A DNA stretch of 64,000 nucleotides from Pochonia chlamydosporia 170 (Eukaryota; Ascomycota; Sordariomycetes; Hypocreales; Clavicipitaceae): NCBI RefSeq assembly GCF_001653235.2, contig NC_035795.1, forward strand, positions 1,860,001-1,924,000. Direction: 5' to 3'. The stretch's first letter is position 1; the number at the start of each line of letters is the position of its first letter. The position numbers and the translations under genes were made by a program. This document shows, one piece after another, positions 45,533 to 56,657 of this stretch. The notes below the pieces were generated by a model. The model ran no database searches. It saw nothing but the letters and a program-made list of their open reading frames with translations, and was not told where the DNA came from.

Positions 45533-46582
45533 CTAGTCAAAAGCCTTCCTCATAGCCTGGTGAGCCAGCTCCACGCCCAAAAACGTAGCCGCATTCGCAG
45601 GCACAGCCCTCGCCAGCGCCGGTCCAAACCCAGGGAAGAAAGCCCTGTACCCTCCCCGTCCGTACAGCTCCCGAATCACTCCACCCAGCGTGACGTTGCC
45701 CTCCGCCGTCTGCAGCCTCGACTTGACGGTGTCGACGGGGAACACAGGAATCCACATAGCCACACCCGCCGCCGCACCAGCACACGTAATCGCCGTGAGA
45801 CTCAGTTCCCCCGTGGGCTTGCCGCTCTCATCCTTGGGACTCAGCGTGCGCTTGATGTACTCATACGCAGCGAAGTAGGCAGCCGAGCCGGGACCATCGC
45901 GGGCAAGTGTCGCAGCGCTGCCGCGGAAGACGCTTCGGAATCCGCCCTCGCGGTACAGCTGGCGCACGACGTCGAGCCCCCCGTTGTACTTTGGTTTTTC
46001 GCCGGGCGCAAGCGTCTTCTGCCCTTGGACCTGCAGAATGACCTTTACGCGCTCAAAGGGCGCGGTGATGGCCGTCATGGGTATGGCGGATAGGAAGCCC
46101 GCCGTGGAGATTTGCGCAATGGACAGGCCGTCTGGGCCGACGGTGGATGATGCAGAGACGATTTGCTTGCCGAGATCGTAGCCCCAGAAGGAGACGGCGA
46201 CTACAAAAGTTAGCCTCATCTTTAACAAAAACCGCATCACACAAAAAAACTTACACATGGGCGTGACACCCACCAGCGGTGCACTCACACCCGCGTACAA
46301 TCCCCTCCGCAGACCGTCCCGCGCAACACTCTTCCTCACGACATCAATCGCAGACGAGTACACGCCCCTCTCTGCCGTCTGCAGCCGCACCTTCACCAGA
46401 TCGAACGGGTGGCCGACCACGACGGCGCAGATGCCGCCGAAGCCACCGGCCGCGAGGGCACGCAGCTGCGACAGGAGGCCGGACTTGGCGGCTGCTTTTG
46501 TTTCTTGGATGTCTTTGTTGGTGTCGAGCCGGGGGAGGGCGTTTGCCACGGGGGCGGGGAGGTTTTCCGTCGCGGAAGGCAT
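45533..46582 (-). CDS. crc1: mitochondrial carnitine/acylcarnitine carrier
   Basis: Exons 46582-46255 and 46200-45533 join in phase to 331 aa. It has three mitochondrial-carrier repeats with the signatures PFDLVKVRLQT, PFERVKVILQVQ and PVDTVKSRLQT, each followed by a G-rich second helix. QVQGQKTLAPGEKPKYNGGLDVVRQLYREGG and RDGPGSAAYFAAYEYIKR-like segments match the carnitine/acylcarnitine subfamily (yeast Crc1, Aspergillus AcuH) rather than other carriers. It exchanges acyl- or acetyl-carnitine for carnitine across the inner membrane, linking peroxisomal beta-oxidation to respiration. ATG 46582 was chosen because the 12 upstream residues look like untranslated leader. Three CCTCGG boxes sit about 490-570 bp upstream, as also seen for fox2. 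Confidence 0.93.
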   Translation of the reverse strand: MPSATENLPAPVANALPRLDTNKDIQETKAAAKSGLLSQLRALAAGGFGGICAVVVGHPFDLVKVRLQTAERGVYSSAIDVVRKSVARDGLRRGLYAGVSAPLVGVTPMCKFFCVMRFLLKMRLTFVVAVSFWGYDLGKQIVSASSTVGPDGLSIAQISTAGFLSAIPMTAITAPFERVKVILQVQGQKTLAPGEKPKYNGGLDVVRQLYREGGFRSVFRGSAATLARDGPGSAAYFAAYEYIKRTLSPKDESGKPTGELSLTAITCAGAAAGVAMWIPVFPVDTVKSRLQTAEGNVTLGGVIRELYGRGGYRAFFPGFGPALARAVPANAATFLGVELAHQAMRKAFD

Positions 46583-48075
46583 TGTGGATGAAGAGAAGGA
46601 AAGAGAGACAGATATCACAGGAGGAGGTTTGTGGGAATTTCGCGGGCTGGTGACGAAAAATAGGCGTTGTGGTGGGTTAGGTTAGGTTGGAGAGATGCAG
46701 GTCGGGTGAGAGGTGTTTCGGCGGAGGGGAATGCAACCTTGCAACGGTGGGATGCAACGATGATTGTGACCTCTGCGAGATAGTTAGAATGGAAAGAAAG
46801 TAATGATGGGAGTGTGAGGCGCAATTCTACACCGATGGATAACGACACAAAAAAAAAAGTTGGGGTTTGGCACACTTACCAGACCAGGAACAGACGCCAG
46901 TTCCGCACGTCGGCGCTTTACGTCACTGCCGAGTCGGTTGAGGCTCAACTTGCTGCAGACACGGCGTACTCTCGACTGCGATGCACATATATCACGCAAA
47001 CAGAAAATAATAAGAAGAAAATATGAAAAATATGAAATAATACTCGTCTACACTACACCGCCATCTACCTCGGGCTCTTTCACCTCTCACCGTGATACCC
47101 GGTATCCAGACGCTTTCTATTATCGTGGTCCCATCCATTGCCTCGGCCTCGGCTGTAGGGCTCCATCTCGGGTCCATTTCCATACGGCCGGCTGCGTGCG
47201 CAAGCTGTCACATCTCTCCCTCCGTTTTGCCCTCCCCACCCTTTCAATGTTCGCTGTTTATCTCGTCCAATCGGAGCACTGCAGTTCAAGTGCCTCCCGT
47301 CTCCCACTTTGCCTGGACTGTCGGGTGTAAGCAACTAACTGTAGTATCTTGGCTCATGGCTGCATCTTGTTTTCCCCTTTAGAAAGCTGTCCTGCTTCTA
47401 GAAGCGATGCGTGTTACTTTGTGTCTGTGGTCTTCGAGATGGTCCTGCCCCGCGATGGTGAATTTCCGGAGTCACCCCACATCCCCCGGATATTGGAGCA
47501 TTGACATGTGATTGCTGGCTGGCGACTTGCTCTCGTGTGGGCAGCACTTTACACCAGTGGCAGGTATCGTGACTAATGACGGGATATATATTGTCTATAT
47601 ATGTATGCGCTGTCGAGCACACTGTCATCCCAAGATCTGCCACTGCTGCTTAAAGTCACTCATGATTGTACGCATCATGCTGACGGCTGCCTCATATACA
47701 CAGCTAGCTAATACATCATTTACAGCCCGTGTCAAGCTCTAATGTCCCATATTTACATGAATAAACCACCCGAGTAAAACGCCTTGACTCCTGTCGTGTT
47801 CGGCCGTAAATATGCACACTTGATCCATCTTCTGAGCCGCGCTCGTACCCAAACAAGGACACTGCTGGTCCCAAGGCCGTCATGTACGCAAAAAAGAGTC
47901 AAATTTGTACGCGGAAAATCGTGCAACGGTGGTTGCCAATTCAGGCATTGCCCATCAGCGGAACAAGAGGAAGCCTGCCCATTCCGGCTGGTGAAGTGCC
48001 CGTCAGTGGCATGACTTGGCGAGAGTCGACAGCTGATAGCTTGGCATTTGCCCAACGTCTCCCGAGGTGCTTCCT
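46583..48075. other. crc1 upstream region and zinc transporter 3' end
   Basis: Contains the crc1 promoter with CCTCGG boxes (47068-47152) and an A run at 46850-46859. No gene is called. Confidence 0.5.
47068..47152 (-). promoter_or_regulatory. cluster of three FarA/FarB-type boxes upstream of crc1
   Basis: CCTCGG occurs at 47068-47073 and as a direct tandem at 47141-47152. All three are in the same orientation, 486-570 bp before the crc1 ATG. Three copies in 85 bp is well above the roughly one per 2 kb expected by chance. Carnitine-carrier and beta-oxidation genes are known FarA/FarB targets in Aspergillus, so control by an orthologue is a reasonable inference. Confidence 0.55.
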
Positions 48076-49860
48076 CTAAAGCATCTTCGGAGCAGACGGC
48101 GTCGCCATGGAGCCACGTCCTCTGGTGCACCAGCATGCATTGTCACCTTCCCGTTCCACCTGTATCACAGCATCTATCCCCTGCCGCTTCAAAAAATCGC
48201 GGACTCGGTCCCGTGTCTCCTCCAACGCAAACCCGCGTGCCACAATGACATGTACTACTCCCACAAGCTTTTCGCCATCCTCGCTTCCTGTTCGGTCATC
48301 CAACCAGAACTTGGGCGTCCAATAGTTTACAACACCTCGCTGCTCCAGGATGCCACCAAGTGTATTTCGCAGGTTATACTCTGTAACTTCGGGGACACTG
48401 AGGAGTAGGCGCTTGGCTGAAGAGATGACAAGCGGTTTGGACGAAAGGAAAATGAGCACTGCGATGAAGCAAGATGCCAACGGATCCCAGCCCGCCCAGC
48501 CCCAAATGCTGGTCAGTGCAGTCGACACAATAACTGAGACGCTGCCCAACGTGTCTGCCAGAATGTGCAAGTAGATGCCGTGCATATTCTCGTTGTCATG
48601 CGAATGGCTGTGACCGCCGCAGCCATGTGAAGCGTGTGTGTGCTCGTGCTTGTGGTCATGATGGTCATGGCCGTGAGCGTGGTCGTGAGAGTGGTCATGG
48701 GCATGACTGTGGCCATGGCTATGCCCGTGATGATGGTGGTGCCCAAACGCCATCATGCCAACCAAATTCACAGCGAGCCCAAGACTGCTAACTATAAAAA
48801 GTTCGCCGAGCCGCTTAGTCTTCGTGCCTTCCCACAGACGTTCAAACGCTTCAAATGCGATCTCGAGACTCAGCAACCTGAGAATGTGTCAGCAATTCGT
48901 AAACACAAAGCAGAAGCAGCTGACATGGCCTGCTTACATCAAAAGAATGCCGTTGGCAAACCCTGAGAGAGTTTCAATCTTGCCAAATCCATACGGGAAC
49001 TTTTGGCTTGGTGGCCACTTGCTCATCACGGCTGCCAGCAGCCCTACGAACAGTGCTACACAGTCAAAAAACATGTGGATGCTATCGCTAAGAAGACCAA
49101 GCGAATCGGTGACATATCCGTAGAATGCTTGAACAGCCATGAAGGCAAAATTTAACCTGAAATAATACGTCAACATTGCTTCCGAGTTGATTATGTTCGG
49201 ACCAGTAGCTTACACCATAAAGTAGAAGATTCTCCGGGAGTCCTTTTCTACAAGAATGGCGTGCAAAATGGGCATGCCAGCCGTGTATTTCAGAAGCGTC
49301 CTTGTAAACAGAGACCGTTGCGCCTTGCCATCGTCTGGTCGGCTTGCGTGGGTATGGTGGTGGCTGTGGGAATGATCATGATTGTGACTGTGGCCATGCT
49401 TGTGGTCACGATCGTGGTCGTGGTCGTGGCTGTGGGTATCTTTGTGTTCGTGATCATGGTGATTTGAATGGTCACTGTGGTTGTGATTGTGCTTGATTGG
49501 AGGCGAATACGGCGATGTTGCTGCGTCAGGTCCTGGTGTCAAGATATTCTTCCCACCAGCAGTCGTCTCCTTGGTCCACCCATCCAAGGAATCTAGTGAA
49601 GCAGGCGCTGCCTTCTCTCTGTGCAAAACGGCGCTCGTGTTGGACGCGTGGGATCCTTGACGAGCATGAGAGTGTTGTCTCGAGTGCGAATGCGGCCGTT
49701 CGTGGTCATGGGCCTCGTCCTCAATGGACGGAGGCAGGGATCCAGTCGACATTGATGCTCTCCAGGCATTCAGAGACGGGTGAGAATGTGAGTGAGAATG
49801 CATGTGCTGCTGATGCGCGTGAGGCAGCGCAGAAGAGGGCAAAGCATATGGCGATGCCAT
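48076..49860 (-). CDS. CDF-family zinc transporter with two His-rich loops (Msc2/ZnT5-7-like)
   Basis: Exons 49860-49214, 49156-48938 and 48877-48076 join in phase to 555 aa. The core is a six-helix cation diffusion facilitator. TM2 carries the metal site DSIHMFFD and TM5 carries HILADTLG, the two-His two-Asp zinc site. GYGFGK-like FPYGFGKIETLSGFANG is the usual TM3 border. The cytosolic loop between TM4 and TM5 is very His-rich (HGHSHGHSHAHDHSHDH). A second His/Asp-rich stretch lies in the N-terminal tail. The family loads zinc into the ER/Golgi or vacuole using the proton gradient. Similarity is to the ZnT5/7-Msc2 branch, but it lacks the extra N-terminal helices of yeast Msc2. The C-terminal CTD-like region ends with a CWC pair. 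Confidence 0.92.
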
Positions 49861-52800
49861 CGTTTTGAAGAGTTCGAATGTTTGCTCAAGGTTTCTGTCT
49901 ACACCCGCCGGCTGCGGGTGGCTGCCCGTCCGTTGCGGGTCGAAGGATAGGCGGTCGGCGTGGTGACGGGGGTTTGCGAAGGGGAGACACTAAGGCTCCA
50001 TGAAGCTCAATCGCACAGTCGTCGGTCGAGGAGTCGACGGGCTCTTAAAAGTTGCAAGGTCACGGCGAGAAGACGGAGGGAAAATCAGCAAGTTGAGAAA
50101 TCGTTGCCTTGCTCCTCTGCGCTGATAAGCCACAGATGGAAAAAGGAGAGACACACTGGTCGTGGAGGCGGTCCAGTGCAAGGCAATGCACGTGGAGCTA
50201 GGCGACCAATGGAGGGGGGCCAAGGACCAAAAGGGCGACGTCTTTGGGAAGGTGCGACTGGAGACTTTGAGAAATTTGCCGACAAGACTGGACACTGGAG
50301 GACTTGACTCAATCACGGGTTTGGCAAACTTAAATATTTCGATCGAATATCTGACGCCGACATGCACCCGCGACAAGCAGGCTAGTGAGTACAGCGTACG
50401 CATTCGAGAGAACATACACTCGTTGGGAGGGGAAAGGATGGCAGGAGCAACGCGAGCCAAGTAAACAACACCAGACCAGACCTGACGTAGTATCGACAGC
50501 GACCCATGGCCAACACCAGGATCAGTGACGAGATGAGCCCGCTCCAGATGGGACCGTCTGTGTGAAGGCTGGATCATCCCCGCCTTCGACTCAATGGCTG
50601 GGCCTAAGTTTAAGCCAGGTAACCAGGGCATTAGGCACATTCTAATTCGGTCCTGTGCCTGTGCGGGTTTACGCACCTTGGTGGCCAATTGCTGCCCCTG
50701 TGTCGCCAAGTCTTCCGTCGTCTGGTCTGCCCCTGCATCACCGCCTTTCCTCAACAAGTCAAACTTTTGGGGGATGCAAGACCCTGGGAACACGGTCACA
50801 CAACATTTATGCGCGGGCGGAGCGCCAACCACGGCAATGGCACTCGACAAAGCCGGCTGGGATATGTGCAGAGGGACAGGACATCTGCCAGTGTGCGCGC
50901 CACACATCCAAGATGACCTGCTGCCAATACGGTCTGGTACTATTTACAGAGCATCCAGAGTCTCTTCTCGACTCGGCAGGCAGGCAGGTGGTAATTTACT
51001 CTGCCTTCGGAAGGTAATAATCTTGTCTTGGCTCAGAGACAAGACTCACCATCCAGGTGTTCAAGTGGGGTCTTGGCTCTAAAGTTAAGATGAGGCCTGC
51101 GTCACCATGCTTTCTTGCATGGAACCTGGTGAGAGTCAGTTACTGCATCGCTGTGTCATTCTGCCATTTAATCCAGCTGGTTGTCGCGAAATCCATATAT
51201 AGGTCCGGCATTTTCTGCCTCAAACTGCGATATCATTCTCGACCTACAAGCCGTCACTCCAAGTGTAGTGGGTTTGTGGAAGCGCTCAAATACACAACTG
51301 ACCTCGCACCTCCTCTGACGGGGAAAGCCTAGACGGTTACGCGAGTAAAGGTCAAAAGGCTGTGTCCTGTAGTGACAGTCTGGCCTGACTAGTCAAAAGT
51401 CAAAACTCAACAACTCGGTATGTTTTGTCCCAGGCGAGTTATATTTTATCATGCTGAACATGGTCTTGCAATGACACTTTGCAATACGTTCACAGCTTCC
51501 CACTTGGGCAGGTAGCGACAGCTTCCTTCCATCCTATCCTGTCAAGCAACCAGCCGGCATTTAGTCAGGGTCTTGTCAAAGGACAGCAAAGCATTGAACA
51601 CATTGTATGAGATTGAGTGTGACCCAGTCGGCCATTATTCGATACACTGCCCATTGCGATACACTATGGTCTGCCATTCACATTATTCACGTCTGTTACC
51701 CGGTGCTGGATTCTATGTTTCCAATTGACACCTGCCTGAGAAGGGCAAGGCGAGCCCGAGTAATTCAAGCGGCCCTGCCAGAGGAATTTGGCACTTGTAC
51801 GATTAGTCTCCTTGTCAAGAAATACCTTCGCTGTTCTTCACAGTGGAAATTTTTTTTTTTTTTTTGTCACGTCTCACTCGCTTTCTATCAACTTTTGAAC
51901 ACGAGAGGCTGGGGCCTTCGAAAAGGCTACACCGCGGCATATATGGGTGGGCGCATTCAATTGGAACTGAAGGTATAAAAGCGATCCGGGTATTTGAGAT
52001 GAAGGCGAGGTGACGGTGAATTTTTCTGTCAATTGCCAGTTTACAGCCACGGATACATGTTTTGAATGGGGTCCACGGCTCATTGGCTTGAAGCGAGACA
52101 GAACATGTTGGCCCATTTCCAATCGCGAATACGATATGCGACGACATCAGAACATAGGGGAAATGTACAAATATAGACTGTGCTTTGGATATGCAATTGA
52201 CAAACTCAGTGCCTCGGCTCGGCCGAGAAGCCAAATTACAAAAGGTTGCCTTCACCAATTGGGCCAGTGTCGTTTATCAGCGTTTCGAGGTTCCAACTTG
52301 CGATGCACTGGTAATAGAAACACAAGACTAGCCTTCTTTGGACTTTGCAGTCAAGTACGCTGGCGTATAGCCAACCGTTCCCTGTATGAATTGTCGCATG
52401 AAATCCCACAACTCTGAGGCATTAACAAGCCAAATGAAGTTTTGCAATGCTTTCAATTAGTTATTTCTCCCTATGATTGAAACCAGGCAGGAATTAATGG
52501 GAAGCCCGAATGTAAGTCTATTTGCCTCGGTACCTAAAATTGTCTCACACCTTGTAGCAGGATCTTCTGTCTTCGCCAACTCATCACATAACCCATACAA
52601 CAAACTCGAAGCAGCACATTTCCCACTCATTATAAACCAGCATCCGTCCATCTCATCTCTTTTCCTTAATATTAATTATCGTCATACCCCCTAAACCTGC
52701 TTTAAACAAATCTGATAAATAATCACCCATCAACCGTATAAGTCACCACAACCAACAACCGGACCCATCGGCAACTTCAACCCAAAAGTGCGCGGACTCC

Positions 52801-52974
52801 GGAACCTAAAGTCCGTAAAAATCACCACATACTTCCCAAAGCAGAAACAATTCAATCGTATTCCTCCCCCAAATCCGAATCACAGTGAAACAAAAAATAA
52901 CTGCCAAGCCACAAACCGTACGACACTTCTTTCCACCTTTCAAACCAGGGTCCAAGACAAACACAGCCTGAGCC
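49861..52974. other. 3.1 kb divergent intergenic
   Basis: Upstream regions of the zinc transporter (minus) and the Zn2Cys6 gene (plus). It includes a T16 run at 51850-51865 and a 305-codon minus ORF (49990-50907) without domains. I see no tRNA, transposon or repeat array. Confidence 0.5.
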
Positions 52975-55184
52975 ATGGGACGGCAGTGGCGCCAAAGGCC
53001 GATTGCATGTCAGTCATGTCGACGACGCAAGATACGCTGCTCCCGGCAGTTCCCATGCTCCAACTGCACATCAAGAGGGATACGGTGCGTGCAGTTCTAC
53101 GAGCCGCTTGCGCCGGAGCCGGAGCCCGAGGAGAATGACAGCGGTGAAACAAAATCTGGAAATGTTTCAAATGTAGAGATTCAGGCCCGGCTGGACCGGC
53201 TGGAGTCGTGGATCACTGGCCTCGGTCCTGGTTCCGGGCCGTCCACGAACAGAATTGAGATTCCTTTGTCGGGGCATTCGCATGCTCAGCCTCTTTCTCC
53301 GCCATTGTCGTCTACCGTGCAGCATTTGTCGGAGGATGCGTTGTGGTTTGGGGGCAAGTTTCTGTGTAAGAAGGCAAAGTGCATTCCACCAGTATGTATC
53401 CCATGATGGGAAAGACTCTTTCTGCTGAGGCTGTGCTAATTTTGGTTTAGGATGCTGGATTCCTGGATGTCGGTATATCATATCACCTTTCACCCATCAG
53501 ACTTATCAAGAAGCCATACTCTATTGTTCAAGATGCGACTTCATCTCTTGGACCGCTCGCCACAGGCTGTCGTGAGATGTGTCTCACGCTGCCGCTGTAC
53601 CAGGAAACATGCCTGATATTAAGCACCTTCATTGAAGAGTGTGCCATATTGAGTCCCATTTTCCACGTCCCCTCATTACTCGTCTCGATACAAAGCATAT
53701 ACGCGAGTGTGCAGCAGCAAACGCCGATTGACAGGGAAGACCTTCTGCTCCTCATGTCCATCATCGCATCTGTGACATATGTATGTTCGCCAGACGACGA
53801 CGTTTCCAAGCTCTTCTCCAACCATTTGGAAGCGAATACTCAATGCGCAACATGGGTGGCAGCGTCGTTTGCGCTATCCGATGAGGTCAAGCGACGCGGC
53901 CAGTCAAGTATCCTGTGTCTGCAAGGACAAAACATCTTGTTCAAAGTCTCGTCCTATATTGAGGGAAGTTCGGTCCGCACGCGAAGCTTGATATCAACAT
54001 CCATCGCAATGGCTCGCGATTTGGGCCTGCATCGAATAGATCTTCCTGGGAATAAAGCGGACAGCATAGGCCTGGCTTCCGGAATGGAGATGGAGATTGC
54101 ACGACGGTTATGGTGGGATCTTGTGATAATAGATTGGTAAGTCGGACGACATTTACATGATCTTTGTATCTGCAGCAAAGCTAAACAATAATTCAGGCTA
54201 CTGGCGCTCTTCCCTGGCTCCCACGAGGGAGTATACACCATCCACCCTCGCCACATGGCCGTCCGCAAACCCAGTATCATCCGAGACGGCAACGACGCAA
54301 CGCCCTCACCACAGGAACACGACCTCCAAAGCGACGTCTCGTACTTCCTAGAGCGCATCCGTCTCGCAGAGCAAGGCCGCACGTACATTGACCGCTGTCC
54401 CATCTCCCACGCCAACACAGACGCATACTACCAGGAAACGCTACAATACGACGCCCGCCTCGAGCAATACCAGCAAGAACTACCGCCATTCTTCTCCATC
54501 AACAAACTATACGAACGCCCTCCCTCCCAAACCCAAGAGAACCCGTCCCTCATCGTGCAGCGCATCCAAATAAACTGCATGGTATACGTCATCCGATGCT
54601 TCCTCCACCTCCAGTACCTCTCCCTCTCGAGCATCGACCCGAAATACGCACCCTCTCGCGCGTCGTGCTTCGCCTGCGCAAGCCACATCGTCCGCCTACA
54701 CAGAGAAGTCAAGTCCCAGTACCCCTGGATAATATCCCGCCTCAAAGCCACGACGTTTCTCAGGTCCTTGATCCTGGCGAGCGCAGTGTTCTTGCTGGAT
54801 GTGTGTTCGGGCACAGAGATACGAGACTTGGCGAGGGAGAGGCCGGATATGCTTGATGCGTGGAGGTTTATGAGCGATCTGCAGGAGGACTCGAATCTTG
54901 TTGAGCAGTTTTTCGAGTTTGCGAGCCAGATGTTGCGCAAGTATGGGGTCTCGGAGACGATTGTCGCGGGGTTGGCGGCTCAGCGGGCTGGGCATTTGGA
55001 AACTGAGCGTGTGTCGAGGGAGATGCAGGATGTTGCGGAAACGTATACGGATGGAGGGGATAAACAGATGGGTGTTGGATCGATGGACATGGATCAGAGG
55101 TGGCAGACGCTGGATGCGGATTTTGACTTGAAGACTATGAGTTGGGATAATGTGCTGTGGGGGTTTGACGCCATCCTCATGTAG
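52975..55184 (+). CDS. Zn2Cys6 transcription factor with fungal-specific regulatory domain
   Basis: Exons 52975-53391, 53451-54136 and 54197-55184 join in phase to 696 aa. The N-terminus carries C-x2-C-x6-C-x5-C-x2-C-x6-C (CQSCRRRKIRC, CSNC, GIRC; about residues 12-38), the binuclear zinc cluster that binds CGG-type sites. A short coiled-coil-like stretch (VEIQARLDRLESWI) may dimerise. The middle is the Fungal_trans domain: TRSLISTSIAMARDLGLHR and EMEIARRLWWDLVIIDW, the usual signature next to an intron. The C-terminus is helical, ending in acidic and Met/Asp-rich sequence. Target genes are unknown and no neighbouring metabolic cluster is visible. Confidence 0.93.
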
Positions 55185-55453
55185 TCTGATGGAGCATATA
55201 ACAAGATAAATATCGTATGTAATTCTATAACTAAAACTACTATGGATTATACATGGCCTACTCAACCCAGTTCTCCTATCGCGGACTTACACCATCAACC
55301 CCCACACATCACCATCCCCCAACTTCAACCCCACACCGGCATCGGCTCCGGATCGTTTAAACAACTCAATTTCAACCTCATACATCCATTCCCAAGCTCC
55401 TCGTAACTCATTCCCTTGCTTCCTTACACAAAAACAAAACAATATACCTCAAA

Positions 55454-56385
55454 ATGTCAACCTTTACAGACGACAAAGCCCCAATATGCATCCCCTTCAT
55501 CACCGAACACCTCCAAACGCACCTCTCCAAATCCCCCAACCGCCCTCTCATCATCGGCCTCAACGGCATGCAAGGCGTCGGCAAAACAACCCTCGTAGCA
55601 CCCCTAGCAGCCGCCCTCAAAAACAACAACATCCACACCCTTGTCTTCAGCATCGATGACTTCTATCTCCCGCACGACGAACAAGTCAAGCTAGCCAGCT
55701 CTCATCCCGAAAACGCACTTGTCCAGCATCGCGGAGAGCCAGGTACGTCTCACTCACAACCACCTGAGCCAACAAACTAAATGATGCAGGAACACACGAT
55801 ATCCCGCTTGTGAAATCTGTATTCGACGCTCTTCTGAATAACAGCCCGACTTACATCCCCGTCTATGACAAGGCTCTCTTCTCGGGACAGGGTGACCGCC
55901 TCCCAGCGTCGGAGTGGACGCCCGTTAATCAGGATGGCCAACCGGCGGTGCAAGTTGTAATTTTTGAAGGCTGGTCCGTTGGGTTTCGGCCGATTTCGAC
56001 GGCGGAGGTAGAAGAGAAGTGGAAGGCTCCTAGTCGGACGTTGCATAAGCATAAGTTGGAGCACTTACAGTTTATTAACGAAAAGTTGAGGGAGTATGAT
56101 GACGTTACGGATTTATTTGATGCGTTTGTACATATTGATTCTGAGGATGCAGAGTACGTGTATGCCTGGAGACAGGAACAGGAGGACTGGCTACGGGTGA
56201 CTCGGGGCGACCCCAACGCTGGGATGACGCCTGAACAGGTCGTCAGGTTTGTGGATGGGTATTATCCTGCGTATGAGTTGTATACGAGTGGTATGCGGAG
56301 TGGCGTATTCAAGGATAGACCGGGGTGTCAGCTGCGCATGATTGTAGGGCGGGATAGAAAGGTCAAGGAAGTGGTTCGCATATAG
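55454..56385 (+). CDS. TDA10: P-loop kinase of the Tda10/glycerate kinase type
   Basis: Exons 55454-55742 and 55790-56385 join in phase to 294 aa, the family length. Walker A is GLNGMQGVGKTTL (about residues 35-47), followed by FSIDDFYLPHDEQ, which is the hallmark of the yeast Tda10/plant GLYK group. Further family marks are HRGEPGTHD across the splice junction, YDKALFSGQGDR, VIFEGWSVGF and FVDGYYPAYELY. Plant relatives phosphorylate D-glycerate in photorespiration; the fungal substrate is not established, so only ATP-dependent kinase activity is inferred. No signal peptide is seen. The gene starts 270 bp after the Zn2Cys6 gene. Confidence 0.93.
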
Positions 56386-56657
56386 GTCCTCATCTCTTCA
56401 ATGTATGTAATGAGCCTAACAATCGGATATCTATATATATTGACAGCAAATGAGACGAATTCGAATAAAAACCGAAGGGTATATTCGCACGTCATTTTCC
56501 CTTCCTTGCAAAAACGCCATGCTCACCATGACCTCCAAAAAGTACCAAGTTCCAACTCCTATATACATGCATTCTCGGTCATTTCGTTCACAGGCTACCA
56601 ACTGCTGTCCGGTCAACCCTCAAGCAGTATAAGTATAGTACAGTTATTTTTGTTTCC

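Noticed and set aside
49990..50907. 305-codon minus-strand ORF upstream of the zinc transporter
   Set aside because: No domain, random-looking composition, and it lies where the transporter leader or promoter should be. Could be a uORF-bearing leader at most.
51850..51865. T16 run
   Set aside because: Simple homopolymer in an intergenic region; no polymerase III gene precedes it.
52525..52530. CCTCGG hexamer in the Zn2Cys6 upstream region
   Set aside because: Single copy; expected by chance in this length of DNA and no fatty-acid gene nearby.
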